From NCBI GenBank assembly GCA_949130495.1, contig OX422218.1, positions 45,594,823 through 45,658,822 of the forward strand: DNA of 64,000 nucleotides, written 5' to 3'. The stretch comes from Sambucus nigra. Its lineage: Eukaryota > Streptophyta > Magnoliopsida > Dipsacales > Adoxaceae. Below are positions 19,130-29,989 of the stretch, piece by piece. The position numbers and the translations under genes were made by a program. The notes beneath the pieces are model-generated. The model ran no database searches. It saw only the letters and a program-made list of their open reading frames with translations, and had not been told where the DNA came from. Numbering within the stretch: position 1 is the first letter of the stretch; each line of letters begins with the position of its first letter.

Positions 19130-20850
19130 TTGTACAACTCAAACCAAAGATCAAACTAGGAATCTAAAGGATTTACACCAAGAACACCAAGAACAGGTGC
19201 AAAGCACTGAATTAGTTGAAATATGTATTTAGTATTGAATTGAATTGAGCACTGATTGGATTCAACTGATTGAATTGTGCACTGATTGAATTGATTGAGT
19301 TAAGCACTGAATGAGTTGATATAATTGAGCTCTGATTGTATTGAATTGAATTGAGAATTTTCATTGCATTATGTAGTTGAATTATGTATTTAGTATGGAA
19401 TTAGATTCGACTGATTGAATTGATTGGCATACCTGTTACATGCTTAATATATGATTGAGCACTGATTTAGCACTGAATGAGCACTGGTTGAAATTAAATA
19501 ATATATCATTGCTTGAGATACCTACTTTATGCATATACCATTCATAATTAGAACCATTTTGTGTTATATATTTTGAACCATATAATTTGAGTGAATAGAG
19601 CACTGATTGAATTGAGTGAATTGAGCACTGATTGAGTTAAGATAACTGATATATGATTGAGCATTGATATATTTTTTACTTGAATTGAGCATTGATATAT
19701 GACTGTGTTACCTAATACCTGATATATGATTGAATTGATCCTGATCTTTATTTTTAACCAAACTAATATGCAGATTCACTACTTGATTATGTTGGTTTTT
19801 TTTAGATCGCAGACTTGTTGATAAATGAACTGAGATTATAATGGACTCAAATCCTTCCAAATCTTGATAATTGATACCTGAAATATGATTGTGCACTGAT
19901 ATATTGAATTGAATTGAAAATTTATTTAGGGAATTGATTGAGTTGCTATATAATTGAGATAACTGATATGTGCTTGATATATCAGTAGGATTCAACTGAA
20001 AATTGATACCTGATATATTGGATTCAACTGCTTCATTATAGTACTTGATATATATTTGACTTGAATTGAGCATTGATATATGATTATGTTACCTAATACC
20101 TGATATATGTTTGAATTGAATTGATACTTAATCTATAATTTTAACTCTTCATATAGTAGACATGGGACACTTCACTACTCAGATACTTTTAATAACACCC
20201 GATCTATATTTTTAACCAAACTATAAATGGAGATTCACTACCTTAGATACCTGATCTGTATTTTTTTCCAATGATTATGTTGGGTTTTTTTTAGATCACA
20301 GACTTGTTTATAAATGAAATGAGATTATAATGGACTCAAATCCTTCCAAATCTTGATAATTGATACCTGAAATATGATTGTGCACTGATATATTGAATTG
20401 AATTGAATTGAAAATTTATTTTGGGACTAATTTATGCAACAAGTATATATGCAATGATATATTGAATCCTTACAAATTTTAGGACTGATATATGCAATAA
20501 GTACATCTTATATGATTGAGAGATGATATATTGAATCCTTCCAAATTTTGGGACTCATATGCTCTAGTTGTATATGTATGCTATGTTGAGGACTGAAATA
20601 TATGCATATATCACTGATATATGATCTTCTAAATGCATATTTCATGGATATATAACAATGATATATGATTGAGTTGATATATGATTGAGATAACTGATAT
20701 ATGCTTGATATATCAGTAGGATTCAACTGAAAACTGATACCTAATATATTGGATTCAATTGCCTCATTACTAGTACCTGATATATGTTTGAGCACTGATA
20801 TATATTTGGCTTGAATTAAACATTGATATATGATTGTGTTACCTAATACT
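19130..20850. repeat. AT-rich degenerate repeats (GATATATGATTGAG / TGAATTGAGCACTGATTG)
   Basis: Short motifs such as ACTGATATATGATTGAG and GAATTGAGCACTGATTG recur in irregular order. Larger duplications are visible: about 19,800-19,925 repeats at 20,292-20,415 (offset about 490) and 19,955-20,045 repeats at 20,688-20,775. Minus-strand frames rich in Ile, Ser, Tyr and Asn here are by-products of the motif. It directly precedes a Myb/SANT-like gene. Confidence 0.7.
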
Positions 20851-20933
20851 TGATGCATGCTTACTTGAACTTTGGTCCATCTATATTATCTATTACTAAT
20901 ATCATCGAATTTAAATTTTTATGTTTCTTAGAG

Positions 20934-22051
20934 ATGGCACAAAACAGAGTTAAGATTCCATTTCGCGCTCCAAAACCAACTGCTCCGATCGACATCGAGA
21001 CAGATACCTCTCACGTTGAAGTATCGGTCAAGAAGACCCAAGTTCATTGGACAGATGCTATTGATGGATACATGATGTCTTCTTTGATGAATGAGGTTCT
21101 TGTCGGGACCAAAAGGGCGGATAATGGATTCACAGTGACCCATATGAAATATGTGATCGATGCTGTGAGAAATGGTTGTCATGTTATCGTAGGAATTGCA
21201 CATGTTCGCTCGTGTTTGAAGACGCTAAAAAAATAATACATGGAATTACACGAGCTACTTCAAGTAAGCAAATTTGGATACGACCATAATAGATCACCCG
21301 TAACAGCAGAGCCAAGCGTATGGGCTAAGTATGGAAAGGTACGGAGTTTTTAGCATTTGCATGCATACCATCAAATATAACAGCTAATGTCTCAAATGTG
21401 TGCGGGATAAGCCGGAGGCTGCTAAGTTGAAGGGAAAAAGTTGTCCATATTATGATGAGCTAGAGACTATATATGGAAATGACACCACAAATAGGTCAAA
21501 CTCCCAGTCTGGTGGTGATTACTTTCCATCAATGGAAGGTAAATATTTTGTTGTTCGTAATTGCTATAATTATTACGTAAGGAAAATTGTTAAACAAATA
21601 AATATTGTTAAAAGAATAGTTGACATGGATATAGATGAAGACTTTGTTGACTTAAATGAGAATAACGTTCCAGAAAGTGAATCGCATAACACCTCACCTC
21701 AATTGGGGAAATGTAAAGATGGTGGAAAATTACCAAGACCCACCCTAGATCTAAAGCCAAGATGTAAGCGAGGAAATGTCTTAGAAGAGAGTTCACGTGT
21801 GTTGGCCTCAATTACCAAATCTTCTCGGGTTATAGCAGCGGCTATGGCTTCTGATGCCAAGTTGAACACCCCGGAGCATGTGAAGTGGCAAGGCATTCTT
21901 GATCATTGAAGTCAATGGATTTGAACGAAATAGATAGGCTGCGATTATTTTTGATGTTTAAGGCAGATCAAGGACTAGAACATACCCTCATGAGGATTAT
22001 GGAGTACGCGTTTGCAAACGACTGGGCTTACAACAAGCTCTATGCGAACTA
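20934..22051 (+). pseudogene. Myb/SANT-like DNA-binding protein (PIF/Harbinger-type)
   Basis: The ATG at 20934 starts MAQNRVKIPFRAPKP. A Myb/SANT-like domain follows (residues about 35-130): VHWTDAIDGYMMSSLMNEV, FTVTHMKYVIDAV, VRSCLKTLKK, then ELHELLQVSKFGYDHN and VWAKYGK. An intron of about 55 bp probably follows (donor GTACGG at 21,340). The second part has KSCPYYDELETIYGND, the conserved end of this domain, then an acidic linker. A frameshift near 21,905 leads to SMDLNEIDRLRLFLMFKAD and stop TAA at 22,049. A TAA at 21,234 also breaks exon 1. Such proteins pair with a DDE transposase in PIF/Harbinger elements and are also found as plant L10-interacting MYB genes. No transposase is seen nearby. 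Confidence 0.75.
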
Positions 22052-22439
22052 AGCCAACGTTATATATGCTCTTTTTGAAACTTTGATCATGAAACCTTTA
22101 TCGTATTTGACCACGAAACTTTTGTAATATTTTATTACGTTACGATTCTATATAATGTTCATTTAATTAATGTTATAATTCATATTACATTGCAAATATA
22201 AGCACAGGTAATTGGACTTTAACTTTAGCGGGAACAACTTACCATTCTCATAAATTTACACATAAACAGAAGTTAACAGAGTAAAAAGTTACACAAAAAC
22301 ATGGACTTTAAAGTTACACAAAAACAAACTTTAACAGGCTCATTAAGTTACACATAAACAACTTCCAAATGAAAGAGTTGCACATAAAGAAATAAACATA
22401 CATAACATAATTAAACTTAGTGGAACAACTTCCCATACT

Positions 22440-22886
22440 CATCTCAGCATCATCCTCTGCGAGGCACAGAGGTTCCGGATCATCTCTGTAGACACTGTTA
22501 CGACAAAGATCGAATAAGTAGTACTCTTCATCTTTGATGGTTCGGCCTCGTGGATGTTTCCTACAAAAGCATTCCCATTTGTCTTCGTTGTTAATAATCA
22601 GTTTGTGGTGTTGACGGTCCCACCCAAAGCCGTAAGTTTTAATAGCTATGTAGTATAATTTGAACTTCATCTTTAGGGTATACTCCCTTACACTCCACTC
22701 GTTCGGTGTACATCTCTATGGTGAATATGGGAAAATACCCCAATGTTGTGATACTAGTTCGAAAGTAGAATTTTGAACCCTCAGGCATGGATTATAGTTC
22801 ACTCCTTGAATGAAATAATTCCCAGTGACTTTGTTACTTAGTTGAACGTCTACATTAATGACCCACTGTTTTGACACCATTTGGTT
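22440..22886 (-). pseudogene. Second Myb/SANT-like gene, opposite strand
   Basis: The minus-strand translation includes YYIAIKTYGFGWDRQHHK, then DKWECFCRKHPRGRTIKDEE and YYLFDLCRNSVYRDD. This matches the second half of the Myb/SANT-like domain (G-F-G-W-D, W-x-x-F/Y, H-P, Y-x-x-L/F-D-x-L). The N-terminal half (ATG at about 22,886) is degenerate and in another frame. It is convergent with the plus-strand copy that ends at 22,051 and clearly diverged from it, so it is a relative and not a recent inverted duplicate. Confidence 0.6.
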
Positions 22887-22975
22887 TATTGCTTACAATA
22901 AATATTTTGTGGTTTGATGACAAGTTGTTTCTCTCTTACGATAGTAGTATTTATAGGATGGAGTGGAACTAATTT

Positions 22976-23512
22976 CACGAATAATGCAGTCCAATAACTT
23001 CTAACCACACACAATTGAATGAATGCATGTGATTCAACAGTGCAAGTCTGATACTAATAATGGGAAAAGTTTGATTCACAACAAGTTAAATTATCAAAAT
23101 CTGGTGCATAAGAACAAAACCCATGTGCTTGATAAGGTTAAAGTCACGAATAATGCAGTCTAATAACTTCCAACCACACATTATTGAATGAATGCATGCG
23201 ATTCAACAGTGCAAGTTTGATACTAATAATGGGAAAAGTCTGATTCACAACAAGTTAAATTGTCAAATTTTGGTGCATAAGAACCAAACCCATATGCTTG
23301 AAAAGGTTAAAGTCACGAATAATGCAGTCCAACAACTTCCAACCACACACAATTGAATAAACGCATGTGATTCAATAGTGCAAGTCTTATACTAATTATG
23401 CAAAAAAGTCTGATTCACAACAAGTTAAAATTTCAAAGTCTGGTGCATAATAACAAAACCCATGTGCTTAAAAAGGTAAAACCCACGATTAATGCAAGTC
23501 TGATACTAATAT
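22976..23512. repeat. 169-bp tandem repeat, three copies plus a deleted fourth
   Basis: Units start with CACGAATAATGCAGTC at 22,976, 23,145 and 23,314, and a shortened fourth with CACGATTAATGCAAGTC at 23,484. Copies differ at roughly one base in ten to fifteen. The fourth has lost its middle and jumps to TGATACTAAT. No coding potential. The length is in the range of plant satellite monomers. Confidence 0.85.
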
Positions 23513-23649
23513 GGTGCAAACATAAATTAACGTACATGTCATACTACATGAAAATCAAATACTTGAAATATTAGAATAAAAATAAACCACATTTGCTTGA
23601 ACACAAACACTTACTAAGAAAAAAAAGTGACATAAACTTCACACATGAA

Positions 23650-24090
23650 TCTATGATGAGCAACAATGCAGCATTTTTCTTCCATCAGGTGTCGTGGGAG
23701 ATAGCAAACAAAATCACCGTTTAGGTCATCGTCTAAGAAGTCTGGCATTTCTTACCCGCAGTCCATGCCATCTACAACAAACTGCAAGATCACATCTCCT
23801 GTCAAACAAACGTCGTCATATTGCATAACCTTCGTAAACAGTCGATAACTTATGCTCAGCTTCAGACGATGGGTAAAATATCACATGACCAACGTAGTCA
23901 GGAAATGGACTACTTGTGTCGATGATATTGTTCTCAAACTTTCTTTTCTCACCATACCAAGTTATACCAGACGGGTCGACATAGGTACCGGTATTTGTCA
24001 TTAAAATTTCTGGGAGGAAATTTTCTACTTTCTCCCAACCATCGTAAAAACCACTTATCAAATTTTTTCCTTTCTTATGTGAAGTCATTT
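23650..24090 (-). pseudogene. Unrecognised protein family X, minus-strand copy
   Basis: A 90-codon ORF starts at about 24,088 with MTSHKKGKNLISGFYDGW, then ILMTNTGTYVDPSGITWYGE with KRKFEN, and ends TVYEGYAI-stop. Further in the same direction, after stops, is PDFLDDDLNGDFVCYLP (about 23,735-23,690). Both blocks match the plus-strand sequence at 24,412-25,039 in order and direction, so a protein of at least about 140 residues existed. I do not recognise the family. The Asp-rich D-D-D/L-x-x-x-F-V-x-x-L-P block and the W-x-G-E-K-R-x-F-E-N block are its best marks. Confidence 0.5.
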
Positions 24091-24137
24091 TTTGCTCACT
24101 TAGAACATACTTGTCAACTTACCCTCCTTTATAGAAA

Positions 24138-24331
24138 TTCAAATTTTGAATTTTGAATTTTGAATTTTGAATTTTGAATTTTGAATTTTGAATTTTGAAT
24201 TTTGAATTTTGAATTTTGAATTTTGAATTTTGAATTTTGAATTTTGAATTTTGAATTTTGAATTTTGAATTTTGAATTTTGAATTTTGAATTTTGAATTT
24301 TGAAATCTGAAATCTGAAATCTGAAATCTGA
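24138..24331. repeat. (TTTTGAA)n heptamer microsatellite
   Basis: About 23 copies of TTTTGAA run to 24,303, followed by four copies of the variant TCTGAAA. Because 7 does not divide by 3, three minus-strand frames stay open as repeats of Ser-Lys-Phe-Lys-Ile-Gln-Asn; these are not genes. It lies between the two divergent start codons of family X. Confidence 0.95.
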
Positions 24332-24411
24332 TTGTGAAACACACTTCCATTTAGTTTATAAATAGGTATATGATCTAACACATATGGTGCAGTTATATCA
24401 AACGCTATCAA

Positions 24412-25039
24412 ATGGATAGCCATAAAGAGCTCATGAAGGTCAAGCGTAAATCTAAAGCATCAACATCATTTGATGTTGTCTAAGTTGAGGATGTTGCACC
24501 CGTTATGACAAACCAAGGAATCTACGAAGATCCTCATGGAGGGAGTTGGTTTGGGGAGAAGAGGGCTTTTGAAAACATTCTTATATGCACCCTACACTCT
24601 TTAGGTGATGTTGGCCATTTGATTAAATGGTTAGCTCGAAGAAGAGGAAATATTCCTTTGTGATGATCATTTGAAATGGCCTAGGTTATAAGATAATCAT
24701 TGCGATTTGGAGTGCTACTATAATTGACACGGTTTACCCGTGGCATAAGCAAAATCAACGAAATATTATAAAGATCTAACCAAATATAGTGAGAAATGTA
24801 TCTGTATACTACAACGGGAAATTGACCAGATGGAAGATATATTACTGCGTTGTCATTCTAAACATCTAATAAATATGGAAATTGACGATCCAATGTATGC
24901 ATCGAATTCGGAACTTCCGAACTATAAAATGGACGATTTAGACATGAATTTTGTTCAACATCTACCAAACATGTTGATGGGTGATGGGAATGCATATTGT
25001 TGTGATCCTTGGTTGCCCAGGAAACCACAAAGTAATTAA
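24412..25039 (+). pseudogene. Unrecognised protein family X, plus-strand copy
   Basis: The ATG at 24412 gives MDSHKELMKVKRKSK, a TAA near 24,480, then VMTNQGIYEDPHGGSWFGEK with RAFEN and GDVGHLIKWL. After a frameshift come EEEEIFLCDDHLKWPRL, a broken middle, and from 24,830 an open stretch with LPNYKMDDLDMNFVQHLP and NAYCCDPWLPRKP. It is divergent from the minus-strand copy, with 322 bp holding the heptamer array between the starts. Two copies with the same block order argue for a real, now decayed, coding sequence. Function unknown. It may be an accessory gene of the transposon that brought the Myb/SANT genes, but nothing proves this. Confidence 0.5.
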
Positions 25040-25740
25040 TATGTAACTTTATTTTCTTTTTGTTTATTAGAAAAATTTTAATACTTAATTTTCAGTTCTG
25101 AAATTTCCTTTATTTTCTGGATTTTTTATTTTTAATCTGGTTGTACAACACAATATAAGAACATTATAAACGGGTCTTTTTAAAATAATTTTGCCCACAT
25201 TGTTTTACCAACGGGTCATTTTAATTTCAACAAACTTTGTCCAAATAAATGCATTCTCATTTGAAACAAGTTTTGTCCAAATAAATGCCATTTTAACAAG
25301 TTTATCCAATTAAAATAAATACAAATGTACATGATAGTAAATATGCCCAACTATTTTTTTTGTTCATCCACATCAAAAGGAAGTAACCCACTTGACTCGC
25401 GATCCAAATTACATCGTTAATCCTAAAAATAAAATAAAAACGTAAGTAAGTTGAATTGGTTATAACGCAAATGTGGAAAATGGCAAGAATTTACCAACAT
25501 TATTTTGGCAAAGTTTGTATTTGTCAGGTTAAATTTTGGCTATCAAACAACATGAGTAGGCAAATAAGTGTCTTTCAGTAGGCAAATTATGCCTATCAAA
25601 CAGAAAAAGATGGAAAATACAGTTTTTGTCAGCGTGCAAATAAAGCCTATCAAATAGCACGAAATCATCTTTGCCACAACAAATTTTTGCCGAGGCATGC
25701 CAACTATTTTGCCCAACGTCAATCAAATGTACCCTTAGAG
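25040..25740. other. AT-rich spacer, no gene
   Basis: No coding signal is seen. The right part (25,510-25,735) contains several short blocks of the form CCTATCAAA(C/T)A and GGCAAAT and ends in CAATCAAATGTACCCTTA, which resembles the end of a small DNA transposon, but I could not find its partner end. A Copia fragment begins immediately after it at about 25,741. Confidence 0.35.
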
Positions 25741-25744
25741 GTTT

Positions 25745-26480
25745 TAAGGTTATACACCCTATAGAATCTTCTAGTCGATGAATATCCTAAAAATATTCCC
25801 TCATCGCTTCTAGAGTTGAATCTTCCTAAATGAGCTTTATCTCTAAGAATTTAACAAGGACTCCCCAAACTAAAAAAAATATGATAGGTTGGGTTTCTTA
25901 CCAGTCCAGAACTCATTAGGATTTTGAAGTGTGTGTGGATAAGGATAAACCCAATCCACTACGTGGCATGCAGTGTTAATCACCTTAACTCAAAATCTTC
26001 TACGCACATTCCTACCATGGAGCATGGATCGCTCCATCACTATTATGGTCTTATTTTTCCACTCAACAATCCCATTTTGTTGAGGTGTGCCTACCGTTGA
26101 AAACTCATGTTTGATGCCTATACCATCACAATATGCACTAAAGCGTTGACTCCATGCCATTATCAGTTTTTAATCTATTGATGGAAACATTTTGTTGGTT
26201 TGGAAGTACCTTGCACTTGGTTTTAAGGAAATCACAAGCATCGGACTTTACCTAAGATATCCAATAATGAAATATCTCAAAAAATCATCGTCCATCACCA
26301 AAATGTAATTCTTTACCACCAATTCTCTCAGTGCTCATTGAACCCATAAGATCCATGTGTATCAACTATAACACACATGAGGTGGTAATAGTATTAAACT
26401 TCCTATTGGGACTTAATTTGTTTCCCTTGTTGGCAAGGACCACAAATCGAGGAAGTTGATTTTTCAAATGATGGTAAGCC
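25745..26480 (-). pseudogene. INT: Copia integrase fragment
   Basis: The minus-strand translation across several frames shows SICGPCQQGKQIKS (end of the zinc domain), a degenerate core, GIKHEFSTVGTPQQNGIVEW with KNKTIIVMERSMLHG (the Copia TPQQNG-V-E-R-K-N block with the catalytic Glu) and VINTACHVVDWVYPYP then EFWTGKKPN. The further segment resembling the Copia F-G-S-x-C-Y/GYS block is present but broken near 25,760-25,880. At least five stops and several shifts. Confidence 0.75.
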
Positions 26481-26779
26481 ACGAATTAGATCTTTCTCAA
26501 CTCACCTTTCAAGATCTCTTAAATTGACGTGACTTAATCATTCATGTCAAAAGTCCATGGTTATGATGTTACAACTATTGCACATTAAAGAGGACATGGG
26601 AATAATACCATAGCAATTGTCGATAGTCCTCACACCTTGTAGCAAAATTTTATTGGATTGATCATAAAAGTTATATCCCGACCAGTCATACTTTACCTCA
26701 AAGTTAGCATTGCAAAGTTAGCTTATGATTATTTAGCTTAGAAAATTTGGGAATATCCACGAAACCTCGTCCTAACATG

Positions 26780-27000
26780 CTAAACCTACTCCCATCTCAA
26801 AGGTGACTTTTCCTTCCTTACGATCCACAAGGTTGGTAAAAAGAGACTTTTCACCGGTCATGTGTCTAGAGCACATACTATCAAAATACCATCGCTAAGT
26901 ATCTTGAACCATTAAGAGCAACATGAACAATAAGGGCCTTTTTGTCATTTTTAGGTACCCAAGTTGTGGTAACCTCTTTCTTACCCTTATAATTGTTGTC
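26780..27000 (-). pseudogene. PR: Copia protease fragment
   Basis: Translation gives YFDSMCSRHMTGEKSLFT and NLVDRKEGKVTFEMG, matching the Copia protease start W-Y-x-D-S-G-C-S-R-H-M-T-G. The active-site Gly has become Met (D-S-M instead of D-S-G), so it would not be active. Just before it lie LKGSRYLAMV-like and VTTTWVPKN-like pieces of the gag-protease junction. Confidence 0.75.
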
Positions 27001-27099
27001 ACTAGTCATTATGTTGGAAATTTTCCCACAAGGCGTAGACATTCTTTAAAATTCTTCTATTAAACATTTAGAAGTTTTGACTATAAATTCAATTTGCAC

Positions 27100-28060
27100 T
27101 ATAAGATTAGATAGGTCATTATAGCAGTGTGTGGGAGCATGCATGTGAGAGACTCTTCATAGCTTGTAATACAGCTCCCTAAGGCGATCTCTTCATTTGC
27201 AATGGGTACACAAAAAATTGTTTTGGTCGACCTTAGTTAAAATGCTCAGGAAGAGTTCTCCTCAATGGGTTGGATGGAGGCCCGTAAGGATTTAACACAA
27301 AATTAGCAACCAATTTGGGTGCGGTTTTGGAAGTGGATGCACCATCGTAACCTAACGTGGGACCTAAGAATATTTTTTCAAATTTCTTGGATATGTCCTC
27401 TAAATTGGCTTTGACCTCTCGGGCACGTTCAAGATCTTTCTCGAGATGAGAAATTTACGCTTTAAGTTTTTCACAATCTCCAATGATTCTTAAAGATCTC
27501 TCGTAAGACTAACACTTTGTTTGTTAAGTTGGTCTTTTCCTTACTCATCGAAACAAGTTTCTCACTCAAAGATATTCTTATTCACTTGAGTTGACTCATC
27601 AAGGCCTCACTCTCTCTATAAACTAAGTCCTTCTCTAAATTCAATTCCATAAGAGTCAATTTTTTATTTTGCTTACTAGTTTTTAAAGACTTGGTGTAAA
27701 GTTCGGAGTATGCGTACTGGATACCACATTCTCCCTCACTCATATTCTCATCATCACCCTCAAACTCTCTGGAATGATTCGACTAATTTTTGAGCTATCA
27801 CATTTAGAAACGTCCTCATCATCATGATATGTACTTGAAGTGCTAACACGACTCGCAATGAATGCGGTAAAGTTACATCCATATGGTATTCATCTCCAGA
27901 ATCCACCGACTCATCATCACTATTGCTTAGAGTGGCATTATAGGTGTCTTTGCCCTTGCCATGTCTATTAAGCCTAGTGGGACACTCATGGACTCTGTAA
28001 CCATTTCCCTCACACTCAAAACACCTCTCTGATTCATCTTTCTTAAGATTTTAACCTCTA
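27100..28060 (-). pseudogene. Copia gag C-terminal part: zinc knuckle, coiled coil, second knuckle remnant
   Basis: Near 28,035-27,985 the minus strand encodes CFECEGNGYRVHECPTRL, a CCHC knuckle in which the His has become Tyr (CAC to TAC). An acidic SNSDDESVDSGDEYHM follows. From about 27,700 to 27,380 a Leu/Glu/Lys-rich stretch (KEKTNLTNKVLVLRE and HLEKDLERAREVKANLED) predicts a coiled coil. Near 27,170-27,120 a second knuckle remnant reads VSHMHAPTHCYN. The two-knuckle plan is that of SIRE/Maximus gag. Confidence 0.7.
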
Positions 28061-28292
28061 GATTTCTTTTGATCATTCTCATTAAAATTCTTACCTGCTT
28101 TGTAATTTTTATTTTTCTTAATTTTTTTTTATTTTTCGATTTGGATGAACTTTGATTTTAGAATTTGAGAAAGTTTTTAAGTTTTTTAGCAAACAGGGCA
28201 AGATCATCTTGATCAATTTCAAAATTGAAGTCACCAGTGTTATCCTATTTTTATTTAGCTTTGCTTTTAGGTTTGGGGAACACGTCTAATTC

Positions 28293-28908
28293 CTAAGTTT
28301 GGAGATCACCTACGATTTCTTCTAGGCTAGTTGTGTCTAAAATTCCCAAAGAGTTAAGGATGGTAAATTTCACACTAAAACGAGACGGGAGAGACCTCAA
28401 AATTTTCCTAATAACTCTCATTTTTGGAATTTTCTCACCCAAATTAAAATGGGAATTCACAATAGGAGGCATACGAGCATAAAATTCATCTAATTTTTCA
28501 GTTTTAAGCATGTGCATAGTCTCAAATTGTGTGGTGACATCTTGAAGCTTTAAAAACTTTGGTACCCTCGTGTATGAGCTGGAGGATATCCTAAGATTTT
28601 TTAGATGTGGTATACGTAATGATGTGATGAAATTCGTCGGATGTGACAGCACCAAAAATTGCATTCAAATCTCGAGAGTTAAAATTACTTAATCCTAAAG
28701 TCACCTTCAACCCAATTTATGACTTGCTTAAGACTAATTACATTTTCTTTAGTTAGAGTAAGAGGAGTGCACCCCTTTCAATGACAAGAAAAACACGTTC
28801 GTCGATCAATTTTAGAGACGATAGCACAAGATTTCCAATATGCACAATTCATGCCATCAAACAAACGTGTCCTATTGTAAGAATTATCCATATAACCACA
28901 TGATTCAT
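28293..28908 (-). pseudogene. gag: Copia gag N-terminal part (UBN2-like)
   Basis: The start follows CAAGTTATTTAG and ATG at 28908; after a one-base deletion the frame reads MDNSYNRTRLFDGMNCAYWK, the Copia gag opening. It is nearly identical to the gag start at 57,419, including the preceding bases. After several stops a 123-codon open part (28,664-28,293) has KFLKLQDVTTQFETMHMLK, then EKIPKMRVIRKILRSLPSRF and LDTTSLEEIVGDLQT, clear UBN2 gag marks. Confidence 0.85.
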
Positions 28909-28929
28909 CTAAATAACTTGTAAAAACAA

Positions 28930-28941
28930 GCACTGGTGCCA
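28930..28941 (-). promoter_or_regulatory. Degenerate initiator-Met tRNA primer-binding site
   Basis: The minus strand reads TGGCACCAGTGC preceded by AAT. This matches 9 of 12 bases of TGGTATCAGAGC, the usual Copia primer site, and lies between LTR and gag at the expected place. Confidence 0.65.
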
Positions 28942-29956
28942 ATTAAAAAAACGTGCAGAGTAGTCCGATTATATGGTCAATAATAAAATCCATAGATTAG
29001 ATCACAACAATCCAAGTTCAATTTTGAGCCAATTTTATCTTTCTTAATTAGGTAAGATTAAGCATGCAAGATATTGAATCTAAATCGAACAAATAAAACA
29101 TTCACACGAGATATGAGAAAAAAAATATTCCGAGAAAAACCCTTTTCATCATTATTTCAATTAAGGTATTACAGATGACATGGATAGACTTACAGACTTA
29201 AATATCACTACGTATCGCAATTCAATATCCTTCCTTATTGATAACAGAAAGCAGTGCAGTTCCAATTATGCCCGACAACAAGCTCCACTTGCTTAGGTAT
29301 CCACCAATCAACCTCGAAAAACTCTTTTCCTCTCATCATCAGTGAATAATGAACTCCACAAGGATTTGAAAAAGTAATATGTTCTTCAAGGTTTGATAAA
29401 GTGATCACAAATATCCAATAGGTTTGAATTTTGAAAAAATAAAGTATTTGATCACAACATGGGTTAAAAAGGCTTGCAATAAAGTGAAGTTTTACCCCTC
29501 AAAATAGGATGGAAAAATATCAAAGAAATAATCTTGAAAATATAGAGTTTGAAACCAACTAAAACATAAAAATTCATTGGTTCATTCGGATGAGGTACGT
29601 CTCATTCGAATGAAGAACCTGATCTCTTTTGAACATCTTCTAATGACTTATCTAACAAGAAACCAGAGCATGCCAAAAAAAATCTCATTTGAAGTTCGTT
29701 GGAACCCGATCTAACGAGGTACATGGTCTCGTTCGACAGACATACCCAATGTCGTTCTAATGACCTGTCAATTTTTCTAAAAAGAAATTTAAAAAATTAT
29801 TTTGAATTCAAACAATTTTAAAAATACCCATGAACATAATTTAAGACTAAATCTACCTCATATACCTTCTTCGATGAATGCAGTGAGATATCAAGTCGTC
29901 ATTCTTAGATTGATGTGTTTAGTTACTACCTTATCTTCAATTCAATTTTTCTTAGA
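28942..29956 (-). repeat. Copia LTR (~1.0 kb) with TTCGAA-type palindromes
   Basis: It lies next to the primer site. The far edge is placed where TTCTTAGA corresponds to the TGTAAGAACAATTTTT start of the related LTR at 47,842. Between 29,581 and 29,760 it contains TCATTCGGATGAGG, TCTCATTCGAATGAAG, TCTCGTTCGACAGA and similar degenerate palindromes. It is a distant relative of the LTRs at 43,152-44,255 and 46,768-47,842. Confidence 0.6.
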
Positions 29957-29989
29957 ATGTAAATGATAGTGTAGCAGGGTAACGGAATA

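Larger units (their letters stand above)
25741..29956 (-). mobile_element. SIRE/Maximus-like Copia element, minus strand, truncated in integrase
   Basis: Read right to left: LTR (29,956 to about 28,943), degenerate initiator-Met tRNA primer site, gag, zinc knuckle, coiled coil, second zinc-knuckle remnant, protease and integrase. Order gag-PR-INT identifies Copia, and the two-knuckle gag with a long coiled coil resembles SIRE/Maximus. Reverse transcriptase, RNase H, polypurine tract and left LTR are missing; the break lies just after the integrase segment WTGKKPN. Its right end lies in the 3' region of a minus-strand Tekay element. Confidence 0.8.

Noticed and set aside
19708..20858. Minus-strand frames rich in Ile, Ser, Tyr and Asn
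   Set aside because: They arise from the AT-rich repeat motif; they share its periodicity and have no domain.
24129..24423. Minus-strand frames of 73 and 94 codons
   Set aside because: They are translations of the TTTTGAA heptamer microsatellite.
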